Origin: Plantactinospora mayteni
GTDB taxonomy: Bacteria; Actinomycetota; Actinomycetes; Mycobacteriales; Micromonosporaceae
NCBI RefSeq assembly: GCF_016862935.1
Contig: NZ_BONX01000050.1
Span: 1-64,000, forward strand
Reading direction: 5' to 3'
DNA: 64,000 bases
Made by a program: the position numbers and the translations under genes. A model generated the notes under the pieces. That model worked only from the letters and a program-made list of their open reading frames with translations, did not search any database and had not been told where the DNA came from. Positions 34,211 to 43,500 of the stretch are shown one piece after another; the first letter of the stretch is position 1; each line of letters opens with the position of its first letter.

Positions 34211-37200
34211 CAGTCTCCTTCGTCCGTCTCGGTGGCGGCGTGGGTCAGGGCGGTGACGACCTTGGCAGGGTCGGGTTCCACCAGGTGCCATCCGTGCTGG
34301 GCCAGGTCGCTTCGGTCCTGTTGCGACATGTGGGCGAAGGCGACAGCCACCCGGAGAGCGGGCCAGCAGACGTCGAGCGGAATGCCATCGGGCCCTTCCG
34401 CGCCGATGGTGGGCGGTGCGACGTTCTCGCCGGCGAGCGCGCTGATCAGTTCCTTCTCGTTCTCGGTCAACGCCGCGTCGTAGGCGTCGGCCCAGGCTCC
34501 GACCGGTCGGCCTGGTCCGGCCTGGTCCGGCTGCGCGGTCACCGGCTCGACCAGACTGGTCGTCGTCACAGTCGTCGGCCAGTCGCGCAGGCCGAGCGCG
34601 TTGGCGAGCCGCAGCCAGGCCCGCCAGGAGTCGGCGTGGTTGTCGCCGAGCATCTCGCTGCGATCGTCGAGCACCACAGCGACTTCGACACCGCCGCCCA
34701 TCATCTCGATGACCGCCGCGAGGGATCCGAAGCGGCGCAGGTGGACCCGGCGTTCACCAGCGGGTAGGTCCTCCCCGAGCAGCGCTGCTCGACCAATCTG
34801 GGGAAGGGCGACCGTGGTGGAGGTCTGGATCGGCTGGGCGCCGGCCGACAGGAACATGGGCACGGCTCGGGCGGTGGCCTGAACCGCAGCCGGGTTGGGA
34901 TCGCGAACCCAGCCGACGAGCCAGTCGACCATGCCGTGTCCCAGGGCCTTGTAGGTTTCCGGCGGGGCCTGGAAGCCGGGGACGTTCACCAGGCTGCCGG
35001 CCAGGGTCGGATTCCACCATGGCGGTGCGACGTTCGTGGCGGTCTCGGCGGCGGCGACGTCGGCGCTGGTCAGTGTGATGACCAGGATGCCCAGCTCGCG
35101 CAGATGGGCCCGCTTGACGGCGTCGTCGGCGAGGCGGTTGACCGCGGCGGTCGCGTGGTAGGCCCGCCCGTCCGTAAAGATCGCGATGTCGGGCACGTTC
35201 ATGTCGCCGGTCTTCAACAGGTAGTCCGGCCGGGAGTCCGCGACGTTGACCTGCGGGCTGAGGGTCCATTGGCGGTGCGTGCCGGGCAGGGTGAACCGGG
35301 CTGTGTTGCCGACCGGCGACGGGGTCTCGGTGACGGCGGCGCCGATGCGGCGTAGCCGACCGAGGAACACCCGGTGGAAGGAGCGTTCCAGATGTGACTC
35401 GGGTTCTTCGCGTGGAGCCAGCTTGGTCACCGTCCAGGTCGTGTCCTCGGCCGTCTGAACGTCGGCAGGCAACCCGAGCAGGGTACGGAGGTGACGCTCG
35501 GCCGATGCCCGCGAAACTCGCCGGGTCACTCCCGGTGCGGTGAACGGTAGCAGGCAGCGATGGCAGGCGAGGCGCTCCTCGTGGCGGCAGGGGCAGTCCC
35601 GCACCCGGTCCCAGGCAAGGACCAGCAACTCGCGCAGGTGGTCCGGCTCGGCGACACCCGCCAGGTAACCGGTGCCACCGGGAACGGTGTCGTGCAGCAG
35701 GATCGCATCGTGGTTGTCGCTGCCGTCGGACAGCGTCGGGTCGACGACCTGCTCGACCCGGATGTGGTCGGGGTGACCGCCCATCTGTTCCCGCAGTCCG
35801 AGCAGCAGCGCCGCGGACAGGCTCGGCACCGCGAAGTCGTCGCCGAGGCTGACCGTGTGCGGCAGCCGGATCAACAACCCTTGGGTACGCAGGGTTCGGG
35901 ACAACGCGACGGTGCTGGTCACCTCGTTCGGCGCGGTCCGGTAGGGACACCATGGACGGTGTTCGTGGGCGCGGTTGCGTCCGCTCTCGGTGTCGCGCTT
36001 TCCACAGCCAAAGCAGACGCGGAACAAGGTTCCCTGCCGCTCGGCTCCGGCGATGGTTCGGGCCGTGCCGTGACCGGTCGGCCCGAGATTGAGCCATCGG
36101 ATGTCGACCGACCGCAGGTGGACCCAGCCCAGCCCGGTTCCTTCGACGAATCTCCGGTCATCCATGTGCTCGGGGGAGACATCCGCAGCGGTCACGATCT
36201 GGAACGCGACGCGACCGCGTTCGTCGTGCCGGTCGGAGATGGCGACCTCGTCCCGGCGAACCTCGGCCGACACCCGGGTGAGTTCGACGACGTCGAGGCG
36301 CTGGCCGGTGTCGTGAATGCCCCGGCTGCCACAGCGCGGACAGACGACGGGAACAGCTTCGCGGCCGGTCGCGGCGATGTCGCACGCGTGACCACAGGCT
36401 GGGCAGAACACCCAGGCACGGATCGACGCGCCGTCCAGGCCCAGATCCACCGCGTCGATCTCGATTTCCCAGCCGCGAGCGTAGAAGGTGGCCCCGGGGG
36501 CGAACTCACGCAGGGCCTGTGCCGAACCTCGCTGGAACTGGGCGCTGTCGTAGCGGTACTTGCCGTCGTCCGGGTCGATCCAGGACAGGCCGACGTCCAG
36601 GGTGACGCTGTCGTCGAGGAGGGTGTAGTTGGGCAGCAGTCCGTATTCCTCCAGGACACCGATCCAGTAGCTGCTCCGCAGATGAGCGAGCTGCCCTCTG
36701 GTCAACTGCCGGGTCGCCTGTGCCGACCGCAGTGCCTGCTTGTCGTCGTCGGTCGCCGCCTGCGACTGCACCCGGGCCTCCAGCTCGGGTAGCAGCTCGG
36801 TGATCGCCGCTTGCCGCTCTTCGAGCAGCGTCACGGTCTGCCGCCAGCGGTCACTGGCGTCGCGAACGCGGTGGGCGAAGCCGCTGCTGCGCGGACCGGC
36901 GACCGGTTTCAGCCAGTCGCGAAGCCGGTCCACCACCTCGACGGGAAGCGCGTCGAACATTGCCGCGAACCGGTCCAGATCCGTTTCCCACGACTGCTCG
37001 GCGTGCGACACCAGGTCGCCGAGGAAGGTTCCTGGCGCGTACGAACCGATCGCTCCGCTGGCCTTGCGCGGACGACGCCGCCCGGGTTCCCGCGCGAACG
37101 CGTCGATCAGGTACGCCGTGTACTGCCGGCGCAGGATCTCCTCGGCGGTTAGGTAGGTGGCCGGCGGTCGCACCTCGCCGTCGATCACCGACAACGGGTC

Positions 37201-40200
37201 GCCGATCTTCGGCAAGTGCTCCCCACGGCCGGTGACGAAGGCCAGATCGAAAGCGTTGCCGGTGAGCCGGCCCGCCCGCCCGACCCGCTGCAGGTAGGAG
37301 GCGACGGTACGGGGCAGCGAGGCGAGGATGACCGCCGACAGATCGCCGATGTCGATGCCCATCTCCAGGGTGGGCGTGGCGACCAAGACGTTCGGCGACT
37401 GAGGGCTGGTCGCCGCGTCCCGGAAACCATCCTCGTACGCCAGCCGGGTCGCGTCGTCGAGCAGGCTGGTGTGTTCCCGGGCGACGACCCGGCGCATGTC
37501 CGGCGACGCGTACAGACTTCGGTAGAAGTTGCGCGGCGACATCGGTTGTTGGCGCAGCCGTCCGCGACAACGCACGTTCAGGCAGGGCGCGTCCGTCAAC
37601 TGGTCGACGGTGACGAGGCTGCCCGGGGTACCGGCTCGACAGGTGTCGCAGACCAGCAGGTGCCGTCCGGCGGCGAGGTCGCTCTCCTGCGTGGGGGCCA
37701 CCACCACTCCGGAGACGGGCAGGGCGTAGACGGTCGCGCCGGACTGGCTGGTCGTCGTGGTGAGCACACCGTCGCGGGCGAGCCGGTCGAACAACACCCG
37801 GGCGAGTCGACCGCCATCGAGCGGGGAGACGTCGAGCACCCGCGAGGTCCAGCGGGCGTACCAGGACTGGGGCGAGGTCACCGGGTCGAGACCGCCGAAA
37901 TCTGCGGGGCCGCCGACCTTCGGGTAGGCGGGGGCGGGGCGGTCGCGGGGGAATGCCGGCATGCCGTCGCTCCGGGGCCGGCCACCCCAGATCGACCAGC
38001 GGCGGCCGTCCTCCGCCCGATAGCGCTCGAACCATGGATGGTCAATCGCGCCCTGGACCCGCATCCGGTCCAGGACACCGCGTACCCACTGCACCAGCGC
38101 GGCGTCGCCGACGCTCGCCTCGCCCAGACGTTCCTGCCACGAGGTGCCGCTCAGCGCGGCCCGGGCCAGGCCGGCGACGCGCGCCGGCAGCCCGGCCTCG
38201 ACCTCGACGGTGACGGATCCGGTCAGTTCTAGGGTGCGGCCGGTACGCGAGTTCAAGCCGAACTCGAGAGCCGCGTCGAGGGCCAACCGTTTACGCACCC
38301 GCGACTGCACCGACGGCTTGACCGCCCGTTGCCGGGGCTCCTGCCAGAACGGTGTGAAGGATTCCCGGTCGGCGCACTCCGGGGCCAGCAGTCGGTACCG
38401 TCGGATCGGATCGTCGCCGGCCTGCGCCAGGACCTCCTCGACCAGCCGGTCGAGAGTCAGTGCTCCGTCCACGACCGCTTCGCGCAGCACCGAACGGAGC
38501 GTCAAGATGTGCGACCGAGCCTGCACGAACCCGGCCCGGTGCGCCGCGTCCTGCACCGAGTCGGTGAAGACCAGGGCCTTCTTCTCCTCGGGCGCCAGCT
38601 TCGGCGCCCCGAACAGGGTCGACAGCGACACCGACAACAGCGTGGCGATGGCACTGCCGAGGAACCGGATGCCGTCCTCCTGCCCACACGACGGGCAGGT
38701 GTCCTTGCGGCTGAGTTCGTCGGCGGCGGCACCCACGTTGGTGAGCACCGGCAGGATCCAGCCGTCGCGAAGATCAGGGTCGTCCTCGGCGACCCGGTGC
38801 AGCAGCTCCCGGCTGCGGATCGCGAACCACACCAGTCCGTCTGGCGGCTCCTCGCCGTCGCACCGGACGATCGCCTCGGCAGGCGCGTACAGCAGGGGCC
38901 GGAACCGTCCCTCCCGAGCGGCGTGCTGCCGGCGAATGCCCTCGTCGTCTGAGGCGAGGCTGTCGCCCACCGGTGCGAGACCGATACCCCAGCCGGATCG
39001 CCCGCAATGCCGACAGTAGATCGCGGGGAAGGACGGCCGGGCCTCCTCGGCCTCGTCTGCAGCGACCGGCGGACCGTCGTCGCTCCACCGGAACCGGGCC
39101 GCCGCCGCCGCGGACCGGTCGATGCGGGTCAGCTCCCGCACCCACAGGTGCGCCTCGACCGAGAGAGCATCCCGGCCGACGACCTTGCGTACGTGCCCCA
39201 GCATCGCCAACACCTGCGACAACAGCGCCTCGGCGGGCTCCGGCTCGTCTTGCGGACCGAACACCCGCAGGGCCAGGTCGCTGAGGGCGACGGCCTGACC
39301 GGCCGTGCGGGCCAGCTCGACCACGAGCGGATGCGCACGGCACAACGCCGACAACAGCGCCGGTGTCGCACCAGCCAGCTTGTCGGCGGTCACCCCATAG
39401 AGCAGACCGAGTACGGCGTACGCGGCCTCCTCGCCGGAGGCGTCCGTGCTCACCTCCGGCAGTCGCCGGAGCCCGGCGGCGCGTAGCTCGCCCACGGCGA
39501 CCGGGGCGAACCCAGCTGCCCCCACCGTCTCGGTCGCACTGTCGGTCCACTCCGCCAGGCTGAGCCGGGTCTCGGTGACCACCGACGTCGAGTCGAACCG
39601 TTCCCCGAAGACGGTGGCGGCGAACCCACGCATCACCGACGGGTCGCCCTTGTCGCCGAGCGTCGCGGACGTGGCGACCGGCGTCATCAGACCCAGCGGA
39701 CGGCTACGGGCCGCCTCGTCGATCAACGGGTCGTCGTCGCGCCAGTGACTCTGTAAAGCCAGGCCGAGCCGGCGTAGCAGCATCGCCACGTCGGTGCCCT
39801 GCGCACCGTCGTAGGTATGGAACTCGTCCAGCACCAGGTAACGCAGACTGGTCGCGGACTGCCGCCACAGCTCCTGATCCTCGGCGCGCAACAGCAACTG
39901 GTCGAGCATCTTGTAGTTGGTGAGCAGCAAGTCCGGAGCGGTCTCCCGGATGACCGCACGATCGTTGATGAGCCCATCGGGGGTGACCGCCATTCGGGTG
40001 GCGGTCACCTGCCCGGTGTAGAGCGCCGCCGTCACCCCGGCTAGCGCCGGCTCAGTGCTGAGCAGCTTGGTCAGCCGCGCCGCCTGGTCGTTGGCGAGCG
40101 CGTTCATCGGATACAGGATCAGCGCCTTGGTGCCGGTCACCCCGGCACGCCGGGCCCGCAGCACATGGTCGAGGATCGGATGCAGGAACGCCTCGGTCTT

Positions 40201-40536
40201 ACCGGAACCGGTGCCCGTGGTGACCAGCGTCGGCAACGGCCGACGCGGCTGACCGTCCACCGCTGACGCCAACCGGGCGAACGCCGCCGCCTGATGTCCG
40301 TAGGGCGGGAACCCCTCGTACCACTCCAGGCTGGACCGCCATCCCTCGTCGGCCGGTCGGAACGGCAACCGCAGCCGCACGTACGGGCCCTTGAACATGC
40401 CGCTGTCGGGGTCGGAGAGGAACCGGTCCAGTCCGTCCCGCGCGTCCCCGTCGGTCAGCCCGAACGTCGTCGTCAGGTAGTCGACCAAGGCATGCTGGAT
40501 CCGGGCCGCCTGGAAGGTGGGGAGCAGCTCGGTCAC
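34210..40536 (-). CDS. Giant DEAD/DEAH helicase with DUF1998 (DruE-like)
   Basis: 2108 aa; the GTG start overlaps the methylase stop (GTGA). The N-terminus has a short helical region, a Q-motif-like PPYGHQ and Walker A TTGTGSGKTEAF (about residue 107), then DEFHTYDG (about 238). The second RecA domain has LVATPTLEMGIDIGDL and RVGRAGRL. Zinc-binding cysteine clusters occur near 510, 612, 965, 1378 and 1646; the last, CPCRHEERLACHRC, sits in a DUF1998 (MZB) region with LLHDTVPGGTGYL. Size and layout resemble DruE of the Druantia system and MrfA-type helicases. It is coupled in the operon with DISARM genes and would translocate on DNA. Confidence 0.83.
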   Translation of the reverse strand: MTELLPTFQAARIQHALVDYLTTTFGLTDGDARDGLDRFLSDPDSGMFKGPYVRLRLPFRPADEGWRSSLEWYEGFPPYGHQAAAFARLASAVDGQPRRPLPTLVTTGTGSGKTEAFLHPILDHVLRARRAGVTGTKALILYPMNALANDQAARLTKLLSTEPALAGVTAALYTGQVTATRMAVTPDGLINDRAVIRETAPDLLLTNYKMLDQLLLRAEDQELWRQSATSLRYLVLDEFHTYDGAQGTDVAMLLRRLGLALQSHWRDDDPLIDEAARSRPLGLMTPVATSATLGDKGDPSVMRGFAATVFGERFDSTSVVTETRLSLAEWTDSATETVGAAGFAPVAVGELRAAGLRRLPEVSTDASGEEAAYAVLGLLYGVTADKLAGATPALLSALCRAHPLVVELARTAGQAVALSDLALRVFGPQDEPEPAEALLSQVLAMLGHVRKVVGRDALSVEAHLWVRELTRIDRSAAAAARFRWSDDGPPVAADEAEEARPSFPAIYCRHCGRSGWGIGLAPVGDSLASDDEGIRRQHAAREGRFRPLLYAPAEAIVRCDGEEPPDGLVWFAIRSRELLHRVAEDDPDLRDGWILPVLTNVGAAADELSRKDTCPSCGQEDGIRFLGSAIATLLSVSLSTLFGAPKLAPEEKKALVFTDSVQDAAHRAGFVQARSHILTLRSVLREAVVDGALTLDRLVEEVLAQAGDDPIRRYRLLAPECADRESFTPFWQEPRQRAVKPSVQSRVRKRLALDAALEFGLNSRTGRTLELTGSVTVEVEAGLPARVAGLARAALSGTSWQERLGEASVGDAALVQWVRGVLDRMRVQGAIDHPWFERYRAEDGRRWSIWGGRPRSDGMPAFPRDRPAPAYPKVGGPADFGGLDPVTSPQSWYARWTSRVLDVSPLDGGRLARVLFDRLARDGVLTTTTSQSGATVYALPVSGVVVAPTQESDLAAGRHLLVCDTCRAGTPGSLVTVDQLTDAPCLNVRCRGRLRQQPMSPRNFYRSLYASPDMRRVVAREHTSLLDDATRLAYEDGFRDAATSPQSPNVLVATPTLEMGIDIGDLSAVILASLPRTVASYLQRVGRAGRLTGNAFDLAFVTGRGEHLPKIGDPLSVIDGEVRPPATYLTAEEILRRQYTAYLIDAFAREPGRRRPRKASGAIGSYAPGTFLGDLVSHAEQSWETDLDRFAAMFDALPVEVVDRLRDWLKPVAGPRSSGFAHRVRDASDRWRQTVTLLEERQAAITELLPELEARVQSQAATDDDKQALRSAQATRQLTRGQLAHLRSSYWIGVLEEYGLLPNYTLLDDSVTLDVGLSWIDPDDGKYRYDSAQFQRGSAQALREFAPGATFYARGWEIEIDAVDLGLDGASIRAWVFCPACGHACDIAATGREAVPVVCPRCGSRGIHDTGQRLDVVELTRVSAEVRRDEVAISDRHDERGRVAFQIVTAADVSPEHMDDRRFVEGTGLGWVHLRSVDIRWLNLGPTGHGTARTIAGAERQGTLFRVCFGCGKRDTESGRNRAHEHRPWCPYRTAPNEVTSTVALSRTLRTQGLLIRLPHTVSLGDDFAVPSLSAALLLGLREQMGGHPDHIRVEQVVDPTLSDGSDNHDAILLHDTVPGGTGYLAGVAEPDHLRELLVLAWDRVRDCPCRHEERLACHRCLLPFTAPGVTRRVSRASAERHLRTLLGLPADVQTAEDTTWTVTKLAPREEPESHLERSFHRVFLGRLRRIGAAVTETPSPVGNTARFTLPGTHRQWTLSPQVNVADSRPDYLLKTGDMNVPDIAIFTDGRAYHATAAVNRLADDAVKRAHLRELGILVITLTSADVAAAETATNVAPPWWNPTLAGSLVNVPGFQAPPETYKALGHGMVDWLVGWVRDPNPAAVQATARAVPMFLSAGAQPIQTSTTVALPQIGRAALLGEDLPAGERRVHLRRFGSLAAVIEMMGGGVEVAVVLDDRSEMLGDNHADSWRAWLRLANALGLRDWPTTVTTTSLVEPVTAQPDQAGPGRPVGAWADAYDAALTENEKELISALAGENVAPPTIGAEGPDGIPLDVCWPALRVAVAFAHMSQQDRSDLAQHGWHLVEPDPAKVVTALTHAATETDEGD

Positions 40537-43500
40537 TGCCGCTCCCGTAACCGCTGCTCGAAGACCGCGTGCGCCTGCCGCATGTCCGCCTCCCGGTCCA
40601 GGGTGACGAACGGCAGCTCGTAGGTGTAGGTGTAGCCGGCCTGGTTCGTCGCGGTCCGCTCATCCGCAGTGATCCGATCGCCCTTCTTCCGCCACACGCT
40701 GAGCACCGAGTTCGGCACCAGCCGCCCGTTGACGTCGTAGTAGTAGACGTTGCGGTCGTAGCCGCGTAGCACGGCGAACTGGGTGCGGTAGATCGAACAG
40801 AGCTCGTCGGCGGTCAACCCGAGCATCAACGCGACCAGTGCATCGATCTCGATCAAAGCCTGCCGTCGATCGGCCGCGATCCGCAACGGCGTCTCCGGCG
40901 TCCACTCCGGCCCGACGTCTCCGAGCGGCACCCGTCGTCGGTGCTCAAGCCCGCCAGCCCAGGTGTCCCTGACGAACTCGTCCAGGTAACACAACTGCCA
41001 GAAATCAGCGTATGCAGTGGTGGCGCAATTAAGGCGAAGTGTACGAATAGTGAGATCAGGACTTAGAGGTGAATCTGTGAAGGCGAGGCGATTCGCGGTT
41101 CCCGGCGAGATGGTCGACTTCGGGGCAACACGCACGGAGAAGTCGTGACTCAGCGATGTGAAGAATCCAAGCACCTGAGCCAAGCGTTGCGGCGCCGAAG
41201 GGAGAGCCGCTGACCTAACGGTATGAACGTGTGCCGGACCCGGCGGGATAAGCGCCGGAATGAATGTGCGCTCACCCTGATTTGCCGCCATATCGCGCCA
41301 GGCGATGCGGTAATGATCGCGGGCGGGGTTGGGGTGGTCCTCGTCGCCCCAGTCGGTGTACGCGCAGTCGTAGTCGTAACGGTCGCCGATGGGCTGATAT
41401 GCGGTGGCCGGTATGGCATCGGCCGGCAACTGCTCGAAGTCGGTCGCAGACCAGTCCTGCTTGTTTCGTATGGTCGGGTTCGGGTTCTTGTAGAGCGGGG
41501 TGGCGACGAAGAGGTGCGGCCCTTGTAGGATTACGTCGTCCCAAGAAGCTGGCACCGCCCACTCCGACTCGAAATAGCCCTTCGTTCGGTCGTTCTTTTC
41601 GTGCCAGCCAGCGGAGAACCGCAGTCCAAGATCTCCGATACGCGATGCCCGGGAGAGCTTTTCCAGCACGGCCGCGCTGGACCGGTTGACGGCGTAGACC
41701 ATCCGGGTCTGCCGGAACGGCAACTCGGCGGTCTCCATCGTGGCGTGCCAGGCGCGTAGCGTCTCATCGGTGACAAGTGTGATTCGCGAAACGTGTGGGC
41801 GCACGTCAAAGTTTCCGTCATCGTCCTTGAGGCCGGGTTCCAACCCGGAACCGTCGTGGGCCAAGGATCGCACCACAGTTTCAGGGTGGTACAGCCAACT
41901 AGCGTGCAGAAATCTGGGCGCGGACTGCTGGCTGCCGTGGACGGATACGCCAAAATGCTTCTGGTGTCCGATTTCGAAGAGGCTCAACTCGTTAATGAAA
42001 TGCCAGTTCCGGCGGAGCCGTAGGTATAGCTCGGAACGGAGTGGACCAGCACCCTCATCCACGAAGTGCGAGTTCAGGTGGATCATCCCGATTTTGCCGC
42101 GCGCAGACCCATGCCGCCACATCACCTCAATGAAGCAGCGGTAGAGATCGGGTTGCAGCCCCACGAGGTGCGGGTACTGCGCGGGAGCGCCCACGAACGC
42201 GGCTGTCGACAACACGTCCGTCGTGCCGTCAATGACGAATTCCGTCATGCCTGGCAGAGCGAGGGTGGTGGCTCGTTTGGCGGCGACCTGAGCCTGAGTC
42301 GGCTTGAGGGCGAGCTGCCACCACGGGTCACCCTCGGCGAGCAGAGCGTCAACGTCGGAGCGGGGCCGTACCCACGGCGGGTTACCGACTTGCAGGTCGA
42401 AGCCGCCTCGGGCGAAGACCGTGACGAAGTCCAGGTTCCAGTGGAAGAAGCCCTGCCGCGCGGCCACTCGCTCGCAGACAGTCATCCACGGGTGGTTGCG
42501 TAGCACGTCTGAGACAAGCCCTGCGTGTGCGAAACCCAGGTCGATCTGCTCCGCCTGGTTCAGCTCTTCCCAGTCGGTCGTGGAACTGAGTTGCGCGGTC
42601 GATGCCTTGACTTTCGTCTTCTCCGGGCGAAGGTCGTGGGCGCGACCGAGAAGCGCCTGGAGCCCGGCGATCCAATCGGAGAGAGAGGGCGGCTGGACGC
42701 GCACCCCGTCGACTGTGGTGAGTTCGGCCGTGAGCGGCCAGAACCAGAGCGCGGTCCAGGCATCCATGGCTCGGCGCAGCCGCCGGTAGGCGCCATTGGG
42801 ATCGGCGAGTGCCTGCTCGATTTGCTCCCGTTGCACAGCGCCGCCGACGGGGATGTCCTTCGCGCCCCACACGGGGATGGCGCGGCGGATCTCTCGCTCG
42901 GCGATGGTCAGGCGGCGGTGGGCGATCTGCCACAGCGTCTCGACCCTATGAGCCAGCTCGACCAGGGCGTCGACCTGCTGCTTGGTTGGCTTGGCCTTCA
43001 CGGTGCGTCGCCAGTCCTTGAGGCGCTTCCCTGCCTCGGGTGCCAGGGCGGCGGCCTCTTTCGCGTCGGCGGCCGAACCCCAGCCGTCGGCGGGTAGCAG
43101 GAAGTGGTGGATGCCGTCGGTGGCGGTCCGCCCGGCTTCGATGTCCTCTACCAGCCGGGTCAGGGGCACTTCCTGCGGCACCTCGCCCAGCCACGATTTG
43201 TCGGTGACCTGGCTGCGGCGGTAGACGGCGCGGCGGGCGCCGATCAGTGAGTTGCCGCGGCGTAGGTGCAGGCCGAACCACGGTGCGGAAAGGCCCTCGA
43301 CCATGGTGTCCAGCCAGAGGGAGATCTCGGCGAGTTCGATCGCGGTTTCGTTGAGGTCGACGCCGTAGACGTTGTGCAGGGCCAGATATGCCTTGACCTC
43401 CTGCAAACGTTTCGGGTACTCGTCCGGGTCGATGCGCTGTTCAAGCTCCTTTTGGCGGCGCTTGAGGTATTCGTCGGCGAGTTGCCGGACCGCTTCGATG

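Noticed and set aside
32990-34483. Plus-strand 497-aa frame opposite the RelE-UvrD gene
   Set aside because: Antisense to a gene with clear helicase motifs and coupled starts.
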